From DSBX01 sp046484845 (GTDB taxonomy: Bacteria; Hydrothermota; Tepidihabitantia; Tepidihabitantales; Tepidihabitantaceae): a stretch of DNA of 13,175 bases. Location of the stretch: positions 1 through 13,175 of the forward strand of contig JAWOIB010000184.1 in NCBI GenBank assembly GCA_046484845.1. Direction: 5' to 3'. Below the pieces are notes generated by a model that saw nothing but the letters and a program-made list of their open reading frames with translations, made no database searches and had not been told where the DNA came from. Of the stretch, positions 1 to 6,649 are shown piece after piece. How positions within the stretch are numbered: position 1 is the stretch's first letter; every line of letters starts with the position of its first letter. The translations under genes and the position numbers were made by a program.

Positions 1-323
1 TCTTCCCGGAGGGAACGCGCAGTCCGACCGGCCAGTTGGGGCCTTTCAAGCCCGGAGTCGGGATGCTGGCGATTGGGGGGGGGGTGCCGGTCGTGCCGAC
101 CGCGATCATCAATCTTGAGCGGACCTGGGTTTCCTACTGGGCGGACCGTGATTTCGTTAGGCGAGGTCTACGGCACCGGCCGCGGCGCCTGGTATCAGTG
201 AAAGTGTTGTTCGGGTCGCCGGTTATGCCCGGAGCATACTCGCCTGATCGCGAGGGCTATATCGCTCTGACGCAGGAGGTTGAACGTCGAGTCCGGTCAA
301 TGAGGGGTGATCTGACACGATGA
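1..323 (+). CDS. plsC: 1-acyl-sn-glycerol-3-phosphate acyltransferase, 3' part only
   Basis: This is the C-terminal part of a PlsC-family acyltransferase; the 5' end lies outside the window. In the frame beginning at base 3 it reads FPEGTRSPTGQLGPFKPG, the family's motif III (FPEGTRS, glycerol-3-phosphate binding). Motif IV follows (GVPVVPTAI). The catalytic NHxxxxD motif must lie upstream. The family transfers an acyl chain to lysophosphatidic acid at the inner membrane to make phosphatidic acid. The stop TGA (321-323) overlaps the ispH start as ATGA, implying coupled translation. A run of ten G (75-84) lies inside the coding sequence; alignment to the family's usual G-V-x-M-x-A-x-x-x-G-V-P spacing says the frame is intact with ten G. 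The order plsC-ispH-rpsA, often preceded by cmk, is a known arrangement in other bacteria, so cmk may lie upstream. Confidence 0.9.
   Translation, partial: FPEGTRSPTGQLGPFKPGVGMLAIGGGVPVVPTAIINLERTWVSYWADRDFVRRGLRHRPRRLVSVKVLFGSPVMPGAYSPDREGYIALTQEVERRVRSMRGDLTR
75..84 (+). repeat. Poly-G tract of ten inside plsC
   Basis: Ten consecutive G residues are read in frame as part of Ile-Gly-Gly-Gly-Val, just before motif IV of plsC. A gain or loss of one base would shift the frame and remove the C-terminal end of the enzyme. Such tracts are prone both to replication slippage and to sequencing error. The length shown here keeps the frame. Confidence 0.9.
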
Positions 324-1162
324 CAGTACGGGTTGCCCGGCCGACGGGTTTCTGCTTCGGAGTGGAGCGGGCGGTTCGGCTGGCACGTCAGGGTAAGCAG
401 CGGTTCGGACAAGTGGTGACCCTGGGGGAACTCGTTCACAACCCCCAGGTTCTCAGCGAGTTGGAGCGCGAGGGGATCCGGGCGGTCTCGAATCCACGGC
501 AGGCGGCGGGAGCGAAGGCGCTTGTCATCCGTGCGCACGGGTGTCCGCCGGAGACCAAGGACGCCTGCGTCGGGCTCGGACTCAGAGTTATTGACGCGAC
601 CTGTCCGTACGTGCGCAAGGTGCAGAGTGTGGCTCAGCGGCTCAAGGTCCGAGGCTATGTTGTGGTCGTTGTCGGCGAGCGGGATCATCCCGAGGTCCAG
701 TCAATCCTGGGCTACTGCCGTGAGGCCGGGTTGGTCTATGCCCCGGGGAAGAGGATACGGGCGGAGAAGGTCGGGGTCGTTGCCCAGACGACGATGTCCC
801 GGGAGCGGCTGCGGTTGGCGGTTGCTAACCTGAGTCGTTTCCGCTATACTGAACTTCGCGTCTTCGACACGATCTGCGAAGAGGTGACGGCCCGGCAGGA
901 TGCCGCGGCGAGAATAGCTGCCCGGTCAGAACTGGTGATAGTTGTCGGCGGGCGTTCGAGTGCCAATACCTCCCGGCTGGCGGAGATCGCCGCCGAGGCC
1001 GGTGCGGCAATCGTCCATGTTGAGTCGGCAGCCGAACTGGACCGACGGCGCCTAGGCGGTTTCGAAAGCATAGGCGTCATCGCCGGGTCGTCCACTCCAG
1101 CGTGGGTTGTGCGTGAGGTTGCGCGATCTGCCCGAAATTCCTATAAGGAGGACCGTGTTTGA
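320..1162 (+). CDS. ispH: 4-hydroxy-3-methylbut-2-enyl diphosphate reductase
   Basis: IspH carries out the last step of the MEP isoprenoid pathway, reductive dehydroxylation of HMBPP to IPP and DMAPP on a [4Fe-4S] cluster in the cytoplasm. The protein has 280 residues, near the short end for the family. All three cluster cysteines are seen: C12 in GFCFGVERA, C95 in DATCP and C186 in DTICEEVTARQ. Substrate residues are also present: H40 (HNP), H73 (AHG), H123 and E125 (DHPEV), T157 (QTT), S214 and N216 (SANT), and a serine in GSSTP (256-260). The ATG at 320 overlaps the plsC stop (ATGA) and has a purine-rich AGGGGTGA about 9 nt upstream. Its own stop overlaps the rpsA start (TGATG). In many Firmicutes IspH is fused to S1 domains; here the two are separate but directly adjacent genes. 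Confidence 0.97.
   Translation: MTVRVARPTGFCFGVERAVRLARQGKQRFGQVVTLGELVHNPQVLSELEREGIRAVSNPRQAAGAKALVIRAHGCPPETKDACVGLGLRVIDATCPYVRKVQSVAQRLKVRGYVVVVVGERDHPEVQSILGYCREAGLVYAPGKRIRAEKVGVVAQTTMSRERLRLAVANLSRFRYTELRVFDTICEEVTARQDAAARIAARSELVIVVGGRSSANTSRLAEIAAEAGAAIVHVESAAELDRRRLGGFESIGVIAGSSTPAWVVREVARSARNSYKEDRV
1145..1151 (+). promoter_or_regulatory. Strong Shine-Dalgarno of rpsA
   Basis: AAGGAGG lies at the end of ispH, 10 nt before ATG 1162 and 7 nt before an in-frame TTG at 1159. It is among the best ribosome binding sites in the window, which fits the high expression expected of S1. It does not by itself decide between the two starts. ATG is preferred because it is the stronger codon and makes a TGATG stop-start junction. 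Confidence 0.75.
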
Positions 1163-2886
1163 TGTCCGAGGAGACAAAGCAGCAGCCGGTTGAAGAGAAG
1201 GAGTCTTTCAGTAGTCTCTACGAGAGTTCCTTCCCGACGTTACGGGTCGGTGAGATTGTCACCGGCCGGATAATAAAGAAGCTCCCTAATGCGGTGCTGG
1301 TCGACCTTGGCTTGAAGGCCGAGGGCATGTTGCCGATTGAGGAGTTCCGAAACCCGGACGAGATACAGGAGGGCCAGGAGGTCAGGGTTTCGCTCGAGCA
1401 GATCGAGGACCGCGAGGGCTTTCCGGTAATCTCCAAGAGGCGTGCTGACTTCCAGCTCGCCTGGGAGCAGATAAAGGAGAAGTCGCAGAGCGCGGAGGGG
1501 GTACAGGCAGTAGTCATGAGGCGGGTCAAGGGTGGTCTCGCGGTCGAGTTGATGGGACTGGACGCCTTTCTGCCGGGCTCCCAAGTTGACCTGCGACCGG
1601 TTCCGAACCTGGACGCGCTGGTCGGTCGTGAGATCGAGGTGAAGATAATCTCGGTCAACTGGTACAAGAAGAACATCGTCGTGTCCCGTCGCGTGCTGCT
1701 TGAGGAGCGGCAGGAGGAGGCCCGGCGGGAGCTGTTCTCCCGAATCGCGGTTGGTGACGTGCTGGAAGGTACGGTTAAGACGATCACGGATTTCGGTGCG
1801 TTCGTCGATATCGGCGGCGTTGACGCGCTGCTGCATATCTCGGACCTGGCCTGGAGCAAGGTCGTTCATCCAAAGGAAGTCGTTAACATCGGGGACGAGC
1901 TCAAGGTCAAGGTCATTTCGGCAGACGAGGGCACCGGCCGGATCACTGTCGGCCTGAAGCAGTTGACCCCGCATCCCTGGGAGCAGGTTGATGAGCGGTA
2001 CCCCATCGGCAGCCGCATCCGCGGTCGCGTGACGACGCTGGCCGAGTACGGCGCGTTCGTGGAACTCGAGAAGGGGGTCGAGGGACTGATTCACGTATCC
2101 GAGATGTCCTGGACCAAGGCGATTCACCATCCGTCGCAGCTGCTGACCGCCGGGGAAGAGGTCGAGGCGGTTGTGCTCAACATCGACAAGGAGAACCGCC
2201 GGATTTCGCTGGGACTGAAACAGACGGTTCCCGATCCATGGTCGTTGATTGATGAGAAGTACCACGTCGGCCAGCGGGTGGAGGGCCGGGTCCGGGCACT
2301 CAAGGACTTCGGCACCTTCGTCGAGATCGAGGAAGGTATCGAGGGATTGATCCACAACGCCGACCTTTCCTGGACCAAGCGCATCAAGCACCCGCGCGAG
2401 GAACTGAAGAAGGGACAGACGGTCGAAACGGTGATTCTCGGCATCGACAAAGAGAATCGCCGGATCACCCTCGGGCTCAAACAGACCCAGGAAGACCCGT
2501 TCTACCAGATCAGCAAAGAGCTTAACCCGGGCGATATGGTCAAGGCCCGAATCATCGACCTGCCCAAGCCCGGGGTGGTGGTGTCCCTGCCGTACGGCAT
2601 TGAGGGGTTCGTTCCGCTCGGGTACCTGACGCGCGGCGGCAAGAAGGCCAAGGACAACTACCAGATCGGCGAGGAACTCGAGCTCAAGGTCGTGCGACTG
2701 GACCTGAATCACCGACGGATCACCCTGACCGAGAGACTGGACGCCGCGCCCGAAGACGAGGCTGAGCCGCGGCCGGCCCGCCGGCGCGAGCGGAAGCGCG
2801 TCCAGACTGAGGAAGTCGAGGAAGAGCTGTACACGGACCGCTTCACCCTTGAGGACCACCTGCGGGATTTCGTAGACGAGGAATAG
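1162..2886 (+). CDS. rpsA: 30S ribosomal protein S1
   Basis: This is a 574-residue protein with six S1 (OB-fold RNA-binding) domains in the usual bacterial S1 layout, close to the length of the Escherichia coli protein. Approximate domains are 29-95, 113-178, 197-268, 282-355, 368-440 and 455-530, followed by an acidic and basic charged tail. Domains 3 to 5 are the most alike, each with the pattern G-x-V-x-x-(I/L)-x-x-(F/Y)G-(A/T)-FV, a GLIH or LLHIS(D/E)-x-(S/A)W segment, and an RI-(S/T)-(L/V)-GLKQ end. S1 binds mRNA leaders and helps 30S initiation. A TTG three bases upstream (1159) would add one residue. The gene overlaps ispH by one base and ends in TAG. About 86 nt separate it from the most likely mtaB start, the longest gap in the + strand run, so an internal promoter or processing site is possible, though I see no convincing -35/-10 there. 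Confidence 0.97.
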   Translation: MSEETKQQPVEEKESFSSLYESSFPTLRVGEIVTGRIIKKLPNAVLVDLGLKAEGMLPIEEFRNPDEIQEGQEVRVSLEQIEDREGFPVISKRRADFQLAWEQIKEKSQSAEGVQAVVMRRVKGGLAVELMGLDAFLPGSQVDLRPVPNLDALVGREIEVKIISVNWYKKNIVVSRRVLLEERQEEARRELFSRIAVGDVLEGTVKTITDFGAFVDIGGVDALLHISDLAWSKVVHPKEVVNIGDELKVKVISADEGTGRITVGLKQLTPHPWEQVDERYPIGSRIRGRVTTLAEYGAFVELEKGVEGLIHVSEMSWTKAIHHPSQLLTAGEEVEAVVLNIDKENRRISLGLKQTVPDPWSLIDEKYHVGQRVEGRVRALKDFGTFVEIEEGIEGLIHNADLSWTKRIKHPREELKKGQTVETVILGIDKENRRITLGLKQTQEDPFYQISKELNPGDMVKARIIDLPKPGVVVSLPYGIEGFVPLGYLTRGGKKAKDNYQIGEELELKVVRLDLNHRRITLTERLDAAPEDEAEPRPARRRERKRVQTEEVEEELYTDRFTLEDHLRDFVDEE

Positions 2887-2972
2887 CCGGCCCGGGCAAT
2901 GATATCACGGGAGTGGGATACCGCGTCTGCGTCCGGGCAGGACTGGAAGCGGGCCATCAGTATCCCTGCCGT

Positions 2973-4223
2973 GTGAAGGCTGCCATCCTGACCGCAGGTT
3001 GCCGACTTAACCAGGCCGAGAGCGATGCGCTCTCGGCCTGGTTGCTTTCCCGCGGGGTGGCGGTAGTCAGCGACATCGCCGACGCTGATGTCTGCTACGT
3101 TAATACCTGCACCGTTACCGCCGAGGCGGAGCGGAGTTCGATGCAGCTGGTCCGGCGGGCTGCCCGGCTGTCTACGAAGCCCAGTGTCGTAGCGCTGGGC
3201 TGTATGGCCGAGCGCCTGCCGGACCTGTTGCGGTCGACACCTGGGGTGACCGAGGTATGGTCCCGCGGTCAGAAGCGCGAGGTAGTGAATGGCCGGGTGC
3301 CTGATGGTTCTCGGAGCCGGGCATTGCTGAAGGTCCAGGATGGCTGTGACCGGCGATGCGCGTACTGCGTGGTTTCGCGGGTACGCGGTGCCCCGGAGTC
3401 GGTGTCGCCCGCGGCGGCGACAGCGGCGGTCAGTCAGCTCGTTGAGCAGGGGTACCACGAAATCGTGCTCACCGGGTTGAACCTGGGGAGTTATCGCCAC
3501 GGCGAGACCAGCTTGGCCAGGCTCCTTCGACGGCTGGTCGCGCTGCCGGGGCGGTTCCGGCTACGGGTGGGCTCGCTTGAGCCAGATACGGTCACTGACG
3601 AGCTGCTGGAGTTGCTCGGCGACCCGCGGGTCTGCCCGCATTTCCATCTTGCACTCCAGACCGCGGACGACAGGTTGCTGACCGTGATGAACCGCCGGCA
3701 CTCGTTTGCGGAGTTCAGGGAATTGACCGGCCGGCTGGTTGCGGTTCGGTCCGAGGCCTGTCTGGGCGCCGACGTCATCTCCGGCCTGCCCGGGGAGACC
3801 CGCGAGTCTTTTGAGCTGACCCGCGAGCGGCTGACCGGGCTGCCGCTTGCCTACCTGCACGCGTTCACCTTTTCTACCCGCGATGCGACGCCCGCGGCGG
3901 AGATGCCAGGGCAGGTTTCGGTTGTCGAGGCGCGGCGGCGGACCAGGGAACTCCGGGCGCTATCGGCCTCTTTCGGGCGTCGGTTTGCGGTCAGGCATCT
4001 CGGGACTGTCCGTCCGGCAGTGGTCGAGAGCGACCGGTTGGTCATGACCGATAACTACTTACGCGTGCGGCTGGACCAACCGACCGCGATGCCCGTTCGT
4101 CAGTACTGCGATGTGCAACTGATCGGTTTTGAAGCTGAAGAGCCAGTCGGTGCCGGTGCAACTGTTCCGACCAGAATGGTCGGCCGGGTCATGGGCAGGC
4201 TGCTGGCTGGCCAGGAGGAGTGA
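2973..4223 (+). CDS. mtaB: tRNA (N6-threonylcarbamoyladenosine-37-C2)-methylthiotransferase, MtaB type
   Basis: This radical-SAM methylthiotransferase makes ms2t6A at position 37 of ANN-decoding tRNAs. With the GTG start at 2973 it has 416 residues. The N-terminal UPF0004 domain has the three auxiliary-cluster cysteines C10 (TAGCRLNQAES), C46 (NTCTVT) and C77 (LGCMAE). The radical-SAM CxxxCxxC is C125, C129 and C132 (DGCDRRCAYC). LTGLNLGSY resembles MtaB rather than MiaB or RimO. The last about 65 residues look like a TRAM RNA-binding domain. I chose 2973 because family members begin MKxxxxTxGC; a GTG at 2913 would add 20 residues without homology. Neither start has a clear ribosome binding site. 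A perfect 16-bp hairpin covers codons 13 to 24. The stop overlaps the next gene (TGATG). The enzyme has no obvious link with the envelope genes downstream. Confidence 0.93.
   Translation: MKAAILTAGCRLNQAESDALSAWLLSRGVAVVSDIADADVCYVNTCTVTAEAERSSMQLVRRAARLSTKPSVVALGCMAERLPDLLRSTPGVTEVWSRGQKREVVNGRVPDGSRSRALLKVQDGCDRRCAYCVVSRVRGAPESVSPAAATAAVSQLVEQGYHEIVLTGLNLGSYRHGETSLARLLRRLVALPGRFRLRVGSLEPDTVTDELLELLGDPRVCPHFHLALQTADDRLLTVMNRRHSFAEFRELTGRLVAVRSEACLGADVISGLPGETRESFELTRERLTGLPLAYLHAFTFSTRDATPAAEMPGQVSVVEARRRTRELRALSASFGRRFAVRHLGTVRPAVVESDRLVMTDNYLRVRLDQPTAMPVRQYCDVQLIGFEAEEPVGAGATVPTRMVGRVMGRLLAGQEE
3009..3043 (+). repeat. Perfect 16-bp inverted repeat at the start of mtaB
   Basis: The left arm AACCAGGCCGAGAGCG (3009-3024) and the right arm CGCTCTCGGCCTGGTT (3028-3043) are exact reverse complements around a three-base loop (ATG). 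The structure lies about 36 nt inside mtaB and encodes the conserved Asn-Gln-Ala-Glu-Ser segment and what follows. A mildly T-rich stretch (TTGCTTTCCC) comes after the right arm, so it has a loose resemblance to an intrinsic terminator, but without a clean T tract. Chance alone rarely gives a stem this long and perfect. Its effect on transcription or translation is inferred only. Confidence 0.85.
4213..4218 (+). promoter_or_regulatory. Shine-Dalgarno of the ompH-like gene
   Basis: AGGAGG lies in the last codons of mtaB, 4 nt before ATG 4223. An in-frame GTG at 4220 is too close to use it well, so the site supports ATG as the start. The TGATG junction suggests coupled re-initiation after mtaB. 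Confidence 0.65.
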
Positions 4224-5176
4224 TGAGACTGCGATACCTGCTGATGGTGTTGCTGGCGTTGGCGGCAACGACGCTGGCTCCGGCCAACAAGGTCGGGTAC
4301 CTGGATTCGGATGCGGTCATCGCCCGCTACGAGGAGGCCCGTGACGCCAAGGCACGGCTGGACCAGGAGGTCGCCGGCTTCCGGGCCGAGGCTGAGTCGC
4401 TGAGGACGCTGTACCAGCTGGTGCTCGACGAGTACCAGACCCAGGAGCTCTCTCTCTCTGAGGAGGGCAGGAAGGCGAAGCTGGCCGAGGTTGAGCAGCT
4501 CAAGCGGCGATACGATGCCTATGTCGAGGACGTCTACCGCAAGGGCGGCAAGCTGGATCAGAAGAACAGCGAGTTGATTGCCCCGCTGGTCCAGAAGATC
4601 GGCGAAGTCGTCGGCGAGATCGCCAAGCAGGAAGGCTACACGCTCGTGCTCGACGCATCAAAGGCGGAGATCCTCTTCTCGGCCGCCGGGCTCGACCTGA
4701 CGCAGTTGGTGACAGATGAGCTCAACCGGGAGTATGCCGCGGTCGGCTCAACGATAGAGCGCAAGCCGGTCTACATCGTCCTGCCAATATTCGCGACGAA
4801 CGATGAGGCGCGACAGGAGCGGACCGATCTCAGGATCCGTGAGTTCATCTACAACCTGGTGCGGACCCAGCCCAATACTGAGCTGGTCGCCAATGCGCGG
4901 GTCGATGAGCAACTCACCCAGCGTGGGGTAAGCGGGCGGGCTCCGTCAGGCCGCGACGCGATCGATATCGGCACCGCCCTCAACGTTGACTACGCGATTC
5001 TTGGCACCTGTTCGAAGGAAGACCGCCGGGTTGACTTCACGCTGACGATAGTCGAAGTCCGGATGAGCAACGAGGACCTGAAGACCGAGGCGGGTCAGGT
5101 TGCGCGTGAGGACCGGCTGAACGAAGAGGTGGGCCGCGTCGTGCAGGTGCTGCTGGCCGCGGCGGCTCAACCCTGA
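4223..5176 (+). CDS. OmpH/Skp-like periplasmic chaperone fused to a CsgG/TolB-N-like domain
   Basis: The 317-residue protein has three parts. Residues 1-20 form a signal peptide (MRLRYLLMVLLALAATTLA). Residues about 22-172 match the OmpH/Skp fold: VGYLDSDAVIARYEEA, a long charged coiled coil, then YTLVLDASKAEILFSAAGLDLTQLVTDELN, the typical end of the family. In Skp this trimeric chaperone holds unfolded outer membrane proteins in the periplasm. Ordinary OmpH ends here at about 160-190 residues. Residues about 181-317 add a second domain: VYIVLPIFATN, an amphipathic helix, NTELVANARVDEQL, then IGTALNVDYAILGTCSKEDRRVDFTLTIVEV. This pattern (beta strand, helix, 'aG..l.vDyvi.Gt', beta hairpin) resembles the CsgG/FlgO/TolB N-terminal group of envelope assembly proteins. 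The domain call is from pattern recognition only. It sits directly before lpxD, as skp does in Proteobacteria, but no bamA is present upstream. Confidence 0.85.
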   Translation: MRLRYLLMVLLALAATTLAPANKVGYLDSDAVIARYEEARDAKARLDQEVAGFRAEAESLRTLYQLVLDEYQTQELSLSEEGRKAKLAEVEQLKRRYDAYVEDVYRKGGKLDQKNSELIAPLVQKIGEVVGEIAKQEGYTLVLDASKAEILFSAAGLDLTQLVTDELNREYAAVGSTIERKPVYIVLPIFATNDEARQERTDLRIREFIYNLVRTQPNTELVANARVDEQLTQRGVSGRAPSGRDAIDIGTALNVDYAILGTCSKEDRRVDFTLTIVEVRMSNEDLKTEAGQVAREDRLNEEVGRVVQVLLAAAAQP

Positions 5177-5186
5177 CCGGTTCGGG

Positions 5187-5801
5187 ATGAGCCGCGGCTA
5201 CTTGCTGGCACCGGGCGCCCGGGTCGAGCCCGGGGTAGAAATCGGCCCGGGTACGACCGTTGGGGAAAACGCGGTCATCCTCGGGCCGGCAACAGTCGGC
5301 GCCCGGGTCCGGGTCGGTCCGGGCGCGGTGGTCGGCTGCGAGGGGTTCGGTTACGAATGGACCGGCGAGCGCTGGGAGCAGGTCGAACACCGGGGCGCGG
5401 TGGTCATAGAGGATGACGTTCACATCGGCGCCGGGGTAACCATCGCCCGGGCCAAGACCGGCCGGGAAACCAGGGTCGGACGCGGTACGAAGATCGACGC
5501 TCACGTTCATATCGCGCATAACGTCAGGATCGGGAGGGACTGTGTTATCGCGGCGATGACCGGTATCGCCGGCAGCGCGGTGCTCGGCGACCGGGTTAAG
5601 ATCGGGGGACAGGTCGGCATCAGTGACCACGCCCGCGTCGGCAACGATTGCGTGATCCTGGCCCGGTCCGCGGTCTTTCGTTCGGTGCCGGACGGAGCCT
5701 GCTACTCCGGGGTGCCTGCCCGGCCGCATCGCGAGAGCGCGCGACTCTGGGCCTGGCTCAATCGCCGGTTCCGGCAGGCCGAGCGCGAAGCGCGGGAATG
5801 A
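5187..5801 (+). CDS. lpxD: UDP-3-O-acylglucosamine N-acyltransferase, short form without N-terminal domain
   Basis: LpxD adds the second acyl chain to UDP-3-O-acyl-glucosamine in lipid A synthesis. This protein has 204 residues against about 340 usually. It is almost wholly left-handed beta-helix hexapeptide repeats, starting PGARVEPGVEIGPGTTVG. The LpxD segments are clear: GCEGFGYEW (50-58), IDAHVHIAHNVRIG with the expected catalytic histidine H111, then GIAGSAVLGDRVKIGGQVGISDHARVG and SGVPARPHRE. What is missing is the roughly 100-residue N-terminal domain that packs on the nucleotide in characterised LpxD. The family's T-I-D-R before the active site is T-I-A-R here. The preceding gene's C-terminal domain is not a detached copy of the missing part. 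ATG 5187 has only a weak ribosome binding site. The stop overlaps lpxC (ATGA). Identity rests on the match and on the lpxC-fabZ-lpxA neighbours; a related sugar N-acyltransferase is the alternative. Confidence 0.82.
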   Translation: MSRGYLLAPGARVEPGVEIGPGTTVGENAVILGPATVGARVRVGPGAVVGCEGFGYEWTGERWEQVEHRGAVVIEDDVHIGAGVTIARAKTGRETRVGRGTKIDAHVHIAHNVRIGRDCVIAAMTGIAGSAVLGDRVKIGGQVGISDHARVGNDCVILARSAVFRSVPDGACYSGVPARPHRESARLWAWLNRRFRQAEREARE

Positions 5802-6649
5802 GAGCCCGGACAGTCGCGCGTCCGGTGCGGCTGCGCGGGCGCGGGCTATTCAGCCGGGTCCCGGTGAGGTTGTGTGCCCGGCCGGCCCCGGCCGGGACCG
5901 GGTTACTGTTCTCTTTTTCTGGCCGACCACCCTGGAACAAGCTGTCGGCTGGCATCCTCAACGCCCGGGCGGGGGGGCACTGCACGACAGTTGCCCGGGG
6001 CAGACTGCGGGTCCGGGTGGTGGAGCACCTGTTGGCGGCCTGTGCCGGACTGGGCATTACCGATCTCACGCTTGAATGCCCGAATGGCGAACCCCCGTTC
6101 GGCGATGGGAGTTGCCGGCATTTCACCCGGGCGTTCATCAGGGCCGGGTTCCGGGACGTGGCGGGGCCCTCGCGGCTGCTGGCACTCCGTGAACCGGTCT
6201 TGGTCACCTCAGGCGATGGTTTTGCCTTTGCGCGCCCGGCGCGCGGGTTGCACGTGACCTGTGTTACCGATTTCCCCTGGGAGGGGCTGCAGCGGCAGGA
6301 CTGGGTTCGGGACCCGGGCAGATTCGAACGCGAGCTGGCGGGAGCGCGAACCGTGGCGTATACTGATGTACGTCCGGACCGGTTGCGGAACGCGCTCGGG
6401 TTGCGTTTTGCGCTGCGCCGCCGGGGCGGTTTCGTCGTCCCGGCCTGTCCGAGGCTGCCCGCCGAGACCTGCCGGCATAAGCTGGTTGACCTGATCGGCG
6501 ACCTGGCCCTGCTGGGCGGACGTTTGGCGGCGGAGGTGTTTGCGTTCCGGCCGGGCCACCGTCTGAACCTGAAACTGGCCCGGCGGCTGGCCGACCAGTC
6601 CTTCGACAGAGGAGAGCAGAAAGGAGAATCACCCGGATGCTGGAACTGA
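5798..6649 (+). CDS. lpxC: UDP-3-O-acyl-N-acetylglucosamine deacetylase
   Basis: LpxC is the zinc deacetylase of the committed step in lipid A synthesis. The 283-residue protein keeps the catalytic set: E76 and H77 (VEHLLAACAGLGI), D103 (FGDGS), H227, K228 and D231 (CRHKLVDLIGD, the second and third zinc ligands), D235 and H254 (RPGH). ARTVAY matches the conserved (A/G)RT segment. The N-terminal G-(V/I)-GLH of most LpxC is changed to GRGLFSR, so the histidine is a phenylalanine. The protein is rich in Arg and unusually basic. I chose ATG 5798 because it overlaps the lpxD stop as ATGA and the alignment begins a few residues later; an upstream in-frame start at 5648 lies inside lpxD and adds unrelated sequence. 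The last 13 bases overlap fabZ. In many Bacteroidetes LpxC and FabZ form one fused protein; here they are separate. Confidence 0.93.
   Translation: MRARTVARPVRLRGRGLFSRVPVRLCARPAPAGTGLLFSFSGRPPWNKLSAGILNARAGGHCTTVARGRLRVRVVEHLLAACAGLGITDLTLECPNGEPPFGDGSCRHFTRAFIRAGFRDVAGPSRLLALREPVLVTSGDGFAFARPARGLHVTCVTDFPWEGLQRQDWVRDPGRFERELAGARTVAYTDVRPDRLRNALGLRFALRRRGGFVVPACPRLPAETCRHKLVDLIGDLALLGGRLAAEVFAFRPGHRLNLKLARRLADQSFDRGEQKGESPGCWN
6621..6626 (+). promoter_or_regulatory. Shine-Dalgarno of fabZ inside the lpxC 3' end
   Basis: AAGGAG lies in the last codons of lpxC, 10 nt before the fabZ ATG at 6637. It supports the choice of this start even though it overlaps lpxC by 13 bases. Confidence 0.7.

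Noticed and set aside
1240..2859. 539-codon open frame antisense to rpsA
   Set aside because: The + strand clearly encodes S1. The antisense frame follows from GC-rich codon choice and matches no family.
2887..2972. Possible promoter between rpsA and mtaB
   Set aside because: I see no -35/-10 pair with acceptable spacing; only a loose GGATACC.
4448..4459. (CT)6 run in the ompH-like gene as a phase-variation site
   Set aside because: Only six dinucleotides, and they encode an ordinary E-L-S-L-S-E coiled-coil stretch in frame.
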